Part shown: positions 23,056-34,099 of the stretch, piece after piece
How positions within the stretch are numbered: the first letter of the stretch is position 1
Layout: every line of letters starts with the position of its first letter
Source of the DNA: Dendronephthya gigantea
Lineage: Eukaryota > Cnidaria > Anthozoa > Malacalcyonacea > Nephtheidae
Direction of reading: 5' to 3'
NCBI RefSeq assembly: GCF_004324835.1
Contig: NW_021163025.1
Coordinates: 1,454,001-1,518,000 of the forward strand
Length of the DNA stretch: 64,000 bases
The notes under the pieces: generated by a model
Database searches by the model: none
What the model was told of the DNA's origin: nothing
Seen by the model: the letters and a program-made list of their open reading frames with translations, nothing else
Program-made: the position numbers and the translations under genes

Positions 23056-23322
23056 TTATGCATTCGTTGAAAAAAAGTACCACTATGTTTCCCGCGAAAA
23101 TGGAAAACTAATTAACAACGTAATTACCCACTAATGGCCCCGTTTTTGTCATTAAATGTAACGTTGCCAAGTACCAATTATCGTAAACAAATTATTATTA
23201 TCAAACACAAGAGTTTGTTTTCGCTTGTTAACGGTAAATATGGTAGCAACACTGTAGGATATTCATCCATATATTTCTCGTCACATTCTACGGTGTTCAA
23301 ATGCATTGAGCTCGATTCAGCA

Positions 23323-26300
23323 ATGGCCTTAAAGCTCTCGCAAGTTTTGGATTTAGCGATAGGAGTTGATAATGCTTCGGTGAATTTGCTACATCTTCGT
23401 GAGGTTCTCGTTACTGTGATTACGACTCTTGATATCGGGCACATTGGTGTGAAAAATGAAGTGGACGAAATTGATGAGCACGTAGTGGGCGATGATAAGT
23501 TGGAAGCGTTTGATGATGACCAGTTGACATTGCTGGAAAATGGAACACAGGAGAATACTTTGCCTGATCAAGGTTGGTCTCGTGCATGTGAGATTATGTG
23601 TAGTAGGATTTTTCGTTTTTTCCCTGTCTTCTTCAAGTACCATCTTATGTAGGTTTTTTCTTTTGGTAATTGCAGCTTGTACTGTTAACCTGACTGAATC
23701 AGTGGATGCTGTCTAAAATTATCCTTATTGCTTTGTAATGTTTCTCTTTAAACCATTGCAGTTGTGCTAATCTGACTGAGTGTTGACTGTTGCTACTATA
23801 ATACCAGGTCCAGTGCTTTCTGCTCTGCAATGTTTTATTCAGTGTTTCACTTTTAATCTTTCTCGATGCTTGTGAACCTTCCTCACAGATGCCTATCATG
23901 ATCCACTACAGATCCAAAGAAGTTTTTTCATTCTTAGATGAGCTGTCAAGCATTCGTTCCGACGTTGATACAACTGCACGCAATGATGAAAACACGATCA
24001 TCGAGGAGAACGAAGATTACTGGAATGAGCACGAAGATTACTCGAATGAGCACGATGTCTCCAATCACAAAACGAACGACGACACTGGAAAGCACAAAAC
24101 GCAAATGCAAAAGGTTCGAACTGTCGAACAGCCGAAACTGAAACGAAGCGAAAGTGTCTTATCGAATGTTTCTGCGCATGCTCGTAATTCAACATTGGCA
24201 AGCAAAGTTTTTGGGCTTGAAGAAAATTTGAAACGCTTACAGAGCATTGTGGGTAGTTTGATATCGCAAGTCGATCCCAATAACAACGTATTCAACTCGA
24301 ACCCAGGGCAGTTTGCGGCGAATATAGAGCACTCGATACCATTGGGAGACATTGGTAATAGTTCTGTTCAATACAGTGAGTGTGTCACAAGCTTGGAACC
24401 TGGACACGAGTGGATTGATAACTCAGTCGACGATCCAAACCGCCCGGTCACCCAGCCCGTGCTTGCGTCATCAAAATTGGCACCAATCCCCACTCGATCA
24501 AAAACTGCCGGGTTTTCAGCTAAGAAAAGTAAACAGTCACGAAGGCAAGGTAGTTTGCCGCTGAAGTTGAAACCTCGTCAGTTTGTTCCCACCATTGCTG
24601 AGGAGACACAACGGGGTGAACATGCGATACAAGTGGTAAATGAGGATAACCAAGGCATTAGGGATGGACATGGGATAAAGGGAGTGACCAAAGATAAGCA
24701 ACTCTCCAAGGGGAGTTCTGGAGATATTCGAAAAATAGCAAAGATGAATGCTGGAGATAAGCAAGACATTCAGGGTGAAGAATGGATAGGTGATGATAAC
24801 TCTAAGGACAAAGAACTAACTGAAGGTATGGAAAACTAGGGATATAATATAGGCAACCATCAACATTCTGGTAAATATTTTGCAACAGTTTCAAGACGTT
24901 GCTTAATCCGTAATGAAATTATCTTTCCCAACTTTTATTCTAGAATACTTGCTATCTGATGACGAGAGCGAAGAGCCGGAAGAGGATATAGAGGACCGCA
25001 TAGAACAAGTATTCGAAGCAGCCCTAAATGATACCAGTGATCCACAGAACGTCGCATACGCCATGCGTCTTGGCTTAGAGCAGATGAAGCGCATGAGGGA
25101 AGAATTTCAACGCGCTCAGGAAAACGTCAGATTGGAAGTGGAAACATGCCGGAATTACATTCAGTCTTTTCGTGAGGCTATTAACGTCTTGAAGGGGGAA
25201 AAGAAAAACCAGGTTGGTTTGTCTGGATCACTGGATGTAGTTATTTTGAAGCTCTGTCAACATTTGAAAGCAGTGTCTAACCGATAACGCTTGATACATT
25301 ATTAAACTGATGTGTCCGGAGGGTGAAAAAATCTGAACCGTTTTACTTTATCTTTGTGATGATACCTTGAGATCTTAACAACTAATTCTGTCGTTTTTAT
25401 CAGGAAACGGAGCAGTTCAACGCCTTACACCATGTCCACCGTCAGATTAATGAACTGGAACAGAAACAGACGAAACTCAGCAAGACCGTGAACGAACTTG
25501 TCGACGAATTCAACCGACACGAGTCGGCGTTTTCCGACATTCAGAATTCGTTAGATGAAATGAACGAACACAAAGTAGACAAAGTTTTCCTGTCAACGAA
25601 GTTCGACGACAAAGCGAACAAAGATGAGTTGCGTGATAAGGTGAGGATTCCAGCATATGGTCATTATAAACCGCTTTTAAACCGCGGTTTTTTTAGCTAA
25701 AGTCTTGAAAATTCTACACTAATTTAGGTTTTCCATATACCCCAGTCTCATACACACAAGGTTCAGTCTTATATACAGTGAACTTAGTGCCTGTATCTTT
25801 GATTTGAGTCGTTCATATTTGTGTTTAGGTTAGTCTGAGTGTGTTTGATGAAAGTTTTTCGCTGCTTGACCAAGCTTTGGGCGACGCCCTTGAGAAAATG
25901 GCGAACCAAATGAGCTTGGAGGAGGCGATGCGAGAAACGTTGAACGAGATGCAATCCGGAATGGCAATGAAGTTGAACCGCGAAGATATGGAAAGTTTGA
26001 AGATTGAGCTGGAAGCACGGATTAAGGAAGTTCGCGCCGCCCAAGAGAAGGGACTGGTTGCCAAAAACGAAGTGCCGCGTGATCCCGCGGGATTTAAGAG
26101 GTACTTGAGGACCCTAGGGGACCGTATTATAGGTAGGCGGGCTAATGGAATTGATGTTTTGTGATTTCTATTCATTAGATACGTCGAGAAGGCTCGTTGC
26201 ATTTCGTGTGATCAAGACGTCGAAATCGAACCGTCCCAGGCCTCGGTTCGACCCTCTCTCCCCAAAAGTCAACCGCTGGCTCGAATCCCGCGATCACGTG

Positions 26301-26680
26301 ATGTAAACAAGAAAGTTGTCGATGACGAGCATCGAATTTCTAAGCTCAAGGCAGACATGATCCCGGGGACTGGGTTCCAAGATCTCACATTGTTTCCGAT
26401 GTCTCAACGATTCTGTGGCGGACGTCACACGATCACACGCGGAAATAAACGATTTCTGGGGCCGACACTGAATGATTACATAGTGATTCACGAATCCGAT
26501 CACGTCACATTGCCCCCACGGGAGTTCATCGTACAGTCGAGGGATTCCGGCGGCTTACGAAGGTTAACGAAACGGAAACTGCCGGCGATTAACGATCTCA
26601 AACATCTGCCAGACATTCGGGAGGAAGGTAACATTTTGAAAGGAAACAGCGATTGTGAAAACTCAAATTATGAGAATTGA
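23323..26680 (+). CDS. QRICH2/C16orf96-like protein (DUF4795 family), 811 aa
   Basis: Exons: 23323-23572, 23920-24825, 24944-25212, 25404-25640, 25829-26100, 26179-26680. The N-terminus (LSQVLDLAIGVDN...VNLLHL) matches the short conserved opening of QRICH2 and C16orf96. Residues about 84-385 are acidic, low-complexity and poorly conserved. Residues about 400-645 form the alpha-helical DUF4795 coiled coil (RMREEFQRAQ, KFDDKANKDELRDKV). The family's CxSCD motif follows at about 652-656 (CISCD). The tail is basic. QRICH2 in mammals is needed for the sperm flagellum; a similar role here is inferred from family. The frame is open upstream to an earlier ATG at 23134, but the family start favours 23323. 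The exon 1/2 join (acceptor CAAAG) is the weakest junction. Confidence 0.8.
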
Positions 26681-26884
26681 AACATAAATCGACTTGTACT
26701 TTCTAGTGACTATTGTATAGATCCTGGTTAAGTCATGCCCGTACTAAACGAGCAGAAAACTATTATTTTGTTTAAGAGAAACCAAATACGGCTCTGATCA
26801 AACGTTTTTCAAATCCTTTTTCACTCAATTGGTTTTATGCTGAAACATAAGCCTTAATTCAACGTTGAAACAACGTCGATTTTT

Positions 26885-27146
26885 GACGTTGAAGCAATGT
26901 CTTAAAATCAATGTTTAATTAACAATGTCGTATGCCCACTGGGATAGTCAGACAAGACGAAGACATGCGCGCGGGTTGACGAGGCTATGTTTGATCAAAG
27001 CCCTCAATTCACTCTCATACCCCACAAAAATCCCTGGAGTTCTCTCGTGGGTATTATGAGAAAATAACCCTGGGTTTGAAGTTCGAGAAGAAGTCTAATT
27101 GGCACTAGCCCTGGGTTGGTTTGACTCGTAAGAGAGTTATTTCTCA
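26885..27146. repeat. Direct repeat, left copy
   Basis: This block of about 262 bases starts near GACGTTGAAGCAATGTCTTA and ends near GACTCGTAAGAGAGTT. It is repeated in the same orientation at 29444-29707 with scattered substitutions. It brackets a two-exon coiled-coil gene. It has no coding support and no obvious TG...CA ends. Confidence 0.8.
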
Positions 27147-27355
27147 CTATAGAATTTTCGCATAACTTTATCTTTGTCTACCGAGTTTAACCCCTGCAGT
27201 TTGGCTGTGTAAACGCAAGGTTTAAAATCCCTCAGTCGCAAAAGAGCAAGAATCGTGAGGATTATTTTATATGCGTGCCTTTATTCAAGTAAATCATTCC
27301 TAAAACTTGCATTCTTCCAATGAAATAACCAACACCCAAAATCTCCACTGTGCAT

Positions 27356-29160
27356 TCACACGTACCCGTGTCCGGGGTAAACAACTTCCCCTGCGTACAT
27401 TTCCCCGTTAAACACCTGTTTCAGCTGACTATCGAGCATGTTACACTCCAGAACCTTGTCCTCGTACATGCTCTCTGCGACCTGGAGACGAACTCGAAAC
27501 TGATCGATCTGCTGACGAAAGCGCGTGTTCCCGGATGCCAGTTGTAATGTGGCCATCTGAACGTGGTAGTGAAGCTCGTTGTTCTCCCGAAGCACTTGAT
27601 TACGGTGCTTCTTCAAATGCGCGAATTGTCTTTGGATGACACTGTGTTCCTCGTGAAGTTTGTCGTACTTTTCTTGCAGTTCCTGGAGGGATTCCTCGTC
27701 CACAATGTTGGCCCAAGATTTGTTCTCCGTTTGCTCTTGTTTCGACTCCATTGTCTAAGAAATTCAATACATATTTCATCACATAAAAATAAGTTGGGGA
27801 TTAAATATGTTTTTTCCCGACTCAGAACTCGTTTTATCCCAAGAGTACCAAGGATGAAACAGGTTCTGTGGATTGAAGAAACATATTTATGACTAAGGAC
27901 ACCAACTGGTGTTGTTATTCGAAAGATTCTCTAAATCGTAAACAAATTAAACACAGAATTATTTTGGATTGAGCTAAAATTCATTTAGCTATTACAGTGT
28001 TCATCGTCCATCATGGAAACCTCAAAACATGAAGGATAAACAGATAACGTGTTTTGGGTAAACGACTTTCCACGAAAAGACGTTCCTGAATTCCATGCCG
28101 TCATGGAACTATCTGATTGTAAACATTCTTGTAAAACCTCAAACATAGGAATAGAGGTATTCCGACTAACCTTGTCATCCCTTTTTGAGAGTTCCATCTC
28201 GCTGTCCGTCAATTTCTTCTTGGTCTCTTTAAGTTGTTCGACCAACTCACAAATTCTCGTGTCTTTTTGATCAATCAGTGCCTCGTTTTCCGAGCGCAAC
28301 GCTTCGAATCTTCCTTCGAATTTCTCGGAATCCTTCTCGACGTCGCTCAACTTCTCACGCAGATCCTCGTTGCATTTCCTTAGCTGAATCACCGCTTCTT
28401 CGCTTGTGCTCAACTTCATTTCGAGCTCGGAGATGTTCGTCTCGGCTTCGTCGCTCAGCCTCTTGTTGATGGCTTGCTGCTCGGAGATCTTCTCCTCAAG
28501 ATGGCGGATGCGTCCGGCGCTTTCTTTCTCGAAGGATGCGAACTGCGTTTTCTCCTGCGCGAGTTGTCTTTTCAGCGCAGCGAGATGATCCTCCCCGATG
28601 TTCGCACGTTGCATCGACTTTTGAGATTCGTTATGCAATTGCTTCTGTAGCTCTTCGTTGTCCGACTTCACTTTTTCCAAAGATTTTTTAGCCTCGCAAA
28701 GTTCACCTTCGAGCTGCTGTTTTCTCGTTTTCTCAGCCACGATTTTATCCCTCAGCTCCTTCGCCGTTTCTGTGCTGCGGGCCTTCTGCTGTTGCAAGCT
28801 TTTCATACTGTTCTTATGCTCCTCGATGACCGTTTCCATTTTCTGAATGCGTTGCTTCGCATCCTTGAGTTGTCGTTCAGCGTGAGTCTTCACGTCTCTT
28901 TCCAACAAGCATTTATCCCTCCACTCATCGCGCTTCGAACAACTCCGTTTCAAAGCCTGCTTTGTATTTCTCATTTCTTTCTCGGCCTTTTGTAAAAGTT
29001 CTTGAAGTTTCTGCTTTTCCTTTTCCATTTCGGTCAAGCTCGTCTCGCTCAACTTTTTAACAAACATCATGCATTCCTCCATCGCATCCTCCATTTCGGT
29101 CACCTCAATAACCTGATCCTCCAGGATGGAAATATCCACAGGCAAGCTTGTTCCGGCCAT
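27356..29160 (-). CDS. Coiled-coil protein, 462 aa, two exons
   Basis: Exon 1 is 28171-29160 (330 codons) and exon 2 is 27356-27754. The donor AAG|GTTAGT and the acceptor TTTCTTAG|ACAATGG are both good, and the joined frame is open. Nearly the whole protein is predicted helical coiled coil (EMEKEKQKLQELLQKAEKEM, repeated E/K/Q heptads), ending in a short non-coiled tail (VVYPGHGYV). Reading through the intron gives a different, also open, C-terminus of 391 residues in total, so intron retention could make a second isoform. I do not recognise the family. There is no membrane segment. The start ATG at 29160 follows a T-rich leader. The gene sits inside a pair of direct repeats (26885-27146, 29444-29707). 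Confidence 0.7.
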
Positions 29161-29300
29161 GTTCTGTTTTTTTTCCGATCTAAAAACCTTGCTTTCAACC
29201 TTTCCCTGGCGGCGTTATTATCTTTTCGTAAAATTCCAAACTGTATTTTTCAATTCATGACGCAATCAAAATGGCGTCGACCAGCGTTTTTAACGAATTT

Positions 29301-29350
29301 GCGCGCGCGCCACCGAGCTACATAATAATATAGCTCAGTGGCGCGCGCAC
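29301..29350. promoter_or_regulatory. GC-rich palindrome upstream of the coiled-coil gene
   Basis: GCGCGCGCGCCACCGAGCTA at 29301 faces its near-complement (TAGCTCAGTGGCGCGCGC, 29331-29348) across a 10-base AT spacer, and a further CGCGCGCG lies downstream. It sits about 140-190 bases upstream of the minus-strand start. It is a strong potential cruciform or promoter element; function is inferred only. Confidence 0.5.
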
Positions 29351-29443
29351 AAAAAGCCAGCGCGCGCGAGTCGCCCTTGGCACGGAGGATATATTGACAG
29401 AGGTGTTTCACGCGGCTTTTATAATGCGAAATAATGCGAAATT

Positions 29444-29707
29444 TCGTGACGCTGAAGCAATGTCTTAATATCCATGTTGAAACAATGTCGTATGCTCACT
29501 GGGATCGTGAAACAACGGACGAAGACATGCGCGCGGGTTGACGAGGCCATGTTTGATCAAAACCCCCAATTCAGCTGCGTACCCCACGAAAACCACTGGG
29601 GTTCTCTCGTGGGTATGATGAGAAAATAACTCTGGGTTTGAAGTTCGAAAAGAAGTCCACTTGGCACTAGCCCTGGGTTGGTTTGACTCGTAAGAGAGTT
29701 GTTTCAC
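29444..29707. repeat. Direct repeat, right copy
   Basis: This is the second copy of the 26885-27146 block in the same orientation, roughly 85-90% identical by eye. It lies about 280 bases upstream of the start of the enclosed minus-strand gene. Confidence 0.8.
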
Positions 29708-29912
29708 ATCTTATCTCGCGGCAACGTCATCAGTAAAATCGAAAGAGTCGAGCTCTGTCCATATCTCCTCTGTACAGAAAGCAGAAGATTCGAGAGGGTG
29801 GGGGGACTAAAGAGGCTAAAGATGGCCCGAGTACATGTACTTTGTTCGGGGTTTAACAATTGAGTTAAACGAGGGTTTTGCGTGTATTTCTTAACTCGAG
29901 CAACATTCCTAA

Positions 29913-30041
29913 GTGTTTGGATCAGATCATCCAAACACAGAAACCATTAAGTAATCAGTGTTTTATAAAATAACAAACCATAATAAATTTGTTTTTAAAT
30001 TTCCGCGAAATTTCCGTGTTTGGATGGCCTGATCCAAACAC
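29913..30041. mobile_element. Short element with paired terminal hairpins
   Basis: GTGTTTGGATCAGATCATCC...CCAAACAC at 29913-29938 and GTGTTTGGATGGCCTGATCC...AACAC at 30016-30041 are palindromes built from the same sequence, bracketing an AT-rich core. It looks like a small MITE or the two ends of one. Confidence 0.5.
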
Positions 30042-30386
30042 GAGCTTCAACCAATCAGAACACGCGTTATATACATGTTATTTTCTAAACAGTATTCTTT
30101 AATATTTACGACTAATTATATTCAATTTGTGTATTCAATCGATACCAAATGATATTTTCCTGCCGTTTATATTATGTAGTTGTTCTCAAGATTTTAATTG
30201 TTTTCAATTTAATTGTGAGAACTCGACCGTGGCGGCTCACACAAAACCGCTTTATGCAGATACACACACAGCTTCCTTCAAGGATTTGGGTAGACAGTAG
30301 ACATTTGTAGACATGTATGCAAGATCCATGATTATGGAGTCCCAAAGCAAATATGTTAGCAGAAATTTGCGTTAACTAAACTGAAT

Positions 30387-33144
30387 ATGAATTTGGATAA
30401 AAAGAAGACTCAAGTCATATTGTTGTTTTTAGCTATAATATTAGTAATTATTCTACTCCAAATGCAGTCGCCACGTCGTCCATCTGAGCTACTAAAGGTA
30501 ACACAATTACCTAAATACCTTGTACGCACATCACTTAATAGAGGTCTTTAATTAATCTTCAACTGCGAAGTTTTCGGTCAGTGAGATACAACACTACTAC
30601 ACTACTCGCTGTCGCTGATAAATGCCCGGGTTAACAACCGAAAGTTTATTTTGCAGTATTAAATACTTAAATGGTGTACCTACAGGCTACAAGTTATTTA
30701 TTTATATTGTGATATCACCATGCGAAATGCCAAGAATATTGAAATTCAGATACACTGTGAAATTCATTGGTTATTATAATATGACCTATGAATAATAAGC
30801 CTCATACTAACTGTCATCAGTGTCATGGATAATAATTTATATTTGCCTGCCACTGTAATGTAAATAAATTATAATGCCAACGTATTATTAAGAACGTTTA
30901 AATTTTATTACGATCTCTTTATAGTCTGAATATGAAGCTAAACAAGAGCTGGAAAGGTAATGCGATGTTACATTGTCTATTGATAGAGTCTATTCTACCA
31001 TGATTTTGTTCAACACGAGAACAGGCTGAAAGTTCATTTAGCAAAGCCGATGTATCTTACGGTTATTTTAACTGAAGGCTGTTTGATTCATATACATAGC
31101 CTTAGGATAATAACATTGTGGCTAGTTGACCTGGGTGAGGTAAAGCTGGAAGAGAGAAAATTGCTACTTGGCATAGCGTTTATTGACAAATATATGACAT
31201 GTTGTAACCAAAGGCAAAGTTTCGTTTGTAGTGTAAATAAGCTGGTACCTTCGAAACATTATAATATTTTATAACCTGCTTAGGCTTATAAACAGGAGCT
31301 ATAAACAGGCACCTAACTAAAGCTGATCTTGGCATTTGAATTTTTGATGAAAAGTATATGTATTCGAATATCAATCTATAGTTCTATGAAACCCGTTGTC
31401 GAGAATATCCATGTGCAACGCCTTTTATATTTTGCATTTCACCGGCGCGTGTTTCTGTTTTAATACGATATTTTGTCTCGTGGAAGAAATATTGACCGAA
31501 GGTGTCTTGTGTGCGATTTCGGGAATGGAAACATACTGCTTTCAGAGCAGGGAAGATGTTTTGTCCAAATGAATTTTGTATCAAAAAGGTTTTTGCCCAC
31601 GATAATTCATAGGAATATTCATATTTCTTACGACTTTAGTCATTATAAACCTCAAGATAATTAAAGATTAAGGTAGGAAATATAAGAATTTACCTTTCTT
31701 TACACCATTGTTCTTCTTTAAGTTTGTAAAAGATCGCCAAATCTTTGCAAAAACTTCCTGTTTGACACAAATCTCACTTTTCGACACATTTTCTGCCAGG
31801 CGAGTTTCCCGCCTCGGCCTCTCGCGCGTGTCCTCACGCGAGACGATAATATACGCACTAAAACAAAAACACGCGCCGGGGACGAGGTAGTGTATGGGCT
31901 GGCTATGGGCTGAAAAGCGAAACGATAGTGACATGCGATATTCATTTCCCGGCTGGGAGTATAGCTGCCATTTGTATCATGATAACTGTCCTCAAAGGTT
32001 TCAGGAGACTGTCAGAAAGTTTGTGAAATCGAAGGCCGAAATGGAACAGCGCTTGGAGAAGATTGAGATAAATCAAAATACTGTAATGAGGTTGATGGAT
32101 AGGCTTGACGGGAATTCTCAAAATGAGAGTGCAGTAACCCAAGCTAACAAAGTTGAGGGAGAACACGAAAAAGAAGTCGATCCTTTCAATTTAACTGGGT
32201 GTGTATCTAATGTGATATTCTTGGAATTTTGCATAGTGAATTAATAATTAAATCCTTATTTGGTGGAAAACACCACGTTTATTAGTTTTATGCAGAGAAT
32301 TTGACCCGTTAACCCAAGCCTTAAAATAGTTAATTAAAAGTTAACATAACTAATTAGTTAGTTCGTTAAGTTAGTTAAGTCAATTAGTTTGTACTGATGA
32401 AGGCCTAAGTTTATAACGGACCTAAAGCTCTGCATAAAATTAATAAACGTGCATGATGTTATCTACAAATTGATGTTCTAATGCACATTATTCCTTACTT
32501 TCTCAGTGAGATAAAACGAGGAGATCATTGTTTTGATTCTGCTGCACAAGGACTTGGTGGCATCATTAAAACTTATAAATGTCATAAAAAAAGCCGAAAT
32601 CAGGTAGATGACTCAATTGCTACCCACTGCATGCGTTGCTAATCCTATTTTGTTACAATCAATTTCACTATTGCTACTATTAGTCAAGTGAATTATGCCA
32701 AGATAGTTGTTTGAGACACACAGTGTCTTTTAAGTCCACTTGTTTTCGTATTTCAAGAAATTCCGAATGGAAAATGGTAGTATAAAACATAAACGTTGGT
32801 GCCTAGCTGTGAAAGTGCTTACAAAAGGAGAATTCATCAAGTTAAGAAATTGCGGTGACAAGAGATACTTACAAGTAAGATAGAAGATCTTGCAATATTA
32901 CAATGGTGAACTTTAATTAAGCATGAAAGCAGGCACTATTACACTGTTTCCATACAGGCATGTTTGGAAGTTTGCAAATTTTTTTTCTTTTCCTCGCATA
33001 TAGAAATGGAGTTTCCAAGATAAGTTCATAAAAGCTGCAAACAGGAACTTTTGTATGTCGGAAAAATTGGGTTCGGCTTCGGCTGTTGCCTTAGCCATAT
33101 GCGACGAAAATGATGAAACGCAAAAATGGGATCTGAGTAACTGA
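30387..33144 (+). CDS. Type II membrane protein with ricin-type beta-trefoil lectin, copy A, 232 aa
   Basis: Exons: 30387-30497, 30925-30956, 31998-32198, 32507-32603, 32758-32874, 33004-33144. A short cytosolic Lys-rich start (MNLDKKKTQ) precedes a single hydrophobic anchor (residues about 10-25), as in Golgi type II proteins. A helical stalk (FQETVRKFVKSKAEMEQRLE) follows. Residues about 115-232 are a ricin B domain with three CLD/QxW units: CFDS...NQKF, WCLAV...LQKW and FCMSE...TQKW. The arrangement matches the C-terminal lectin of polypeptide GalNAc-transferases, but no catalytic domain is present. The predicted role, binding GalNAc-type glycans in the secretory pathway or at the cell surface, is inferred. 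It is duplicated in tandem at 34.1 kb with identical exon phases. Confidence 0.8.
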
Positions 33145-33694
33145 GTTAACGGTGAATTTGGACAGACTGACAACGACAACAATAATAAAGACTATGTTAT
33201 CAATCTCATGTGCAAGTATTATGATAAAAGTTTTCGCTGGAATGCAATACAGTTGATCAATCAAGTGGGATTTAACGTCGCTTCAAAAAAAGGTGTGTCG
33301 GTCAAATCTCAAATGAAGACAAATGACTTGGGAATCACTACTGGTAAATAAAATGGAAATAGACTGATATTCTTGATTTTTAGCCATAGCTAACCAATAA
33401 CGTAAAAGTAACGTTCTCACGGGACAGTTGCACGGTTAAAATCCGTTTATCACTGATTTAGAAAAATCAATTTGAGACTGAGACTGGCTTAATAGGGAAT
33501 AGATCTGTATTCTGTCCTATCAAGCAGGACAGGGGTGGATCCAGCACTAGTGCACTAATTTGCATCATGGGATTGTTTTTTGTGGACGGTTTTAGTCCCC
33601 CAAAACAGCCTCATCATGCTCTAGTGCGACTCAAATATGTTGAGATTTTTAAAAAATACTCTCATAGATCCATCGTAATTATCGCTTAACTTCA
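33145..33694. other. Spacer between lectin copies, first part
   Basis: This is the 3' flank of lectin copy A. I see no exon or RNA gene in it. Confidence 0.5.
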
Positions 33695-33890
33695 ACTCTC
33701 ATAGATCTTGTGAATGACTGAACCCGCATCTTATGCATCATGCATTTATGTTGCAATAATTAAATGTGTAGTATGTACTTCCGTTGACAATTAAAGCTGT
33801 TGTTCAATAAATAAATTATTTTGTTTTCCATTTTGAACTTTAGTATCCACCGTTTAAGGCTTTAAGCTAACACCTTTCGAACAACCTCCC
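33695..33890. repeat. Dispersed repeat copy
   Basis: It shares CTCATAGATCTTGTGAATGA, TTCCGTTGACAATTAAA and TATCCACCGTTTAA blocks with 55462-55638; the last block also occurs in the inverted-repeat element at 37237-37475. It is a decayed copy of one mobile family. Confidence 0.6.
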
Positions 33891-34099
33891 CCAGAATTCT
33901 AAGCCATAGCAGCGAGTCTTCCGCAAAACCGGAAATGGGTATACTTCACGTGTATTTCGTCAAAGACCTTTTAACCAGATTTAATAATACTGCATTAACT
34001 CTTCAATAAAACCGAAATGCAGGACTTTTCTATTTAAACATTTTTATCCTTTAACAGTGTTTATAATTTTTAACTTTGGCCGTTGAATTGTTTGCAGTT

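Noticed and set aside
26101-26164. Extension of QRICH2-like exon 5 to a donor at 26133
   Set aside because: It breaks the frame of the next exon, whereas AG|GTACTT at 26100 keeps it and yields the conserved CISCD motif.
27985-29160. A separate 391-aa intronless gene plus a separate 131-aa gene
   Set aside because: A strong donor (AAG|GTTAGT) and acceptor (TTTCTTAG) join the two frames in phase, so one two-exon gene is simpler.
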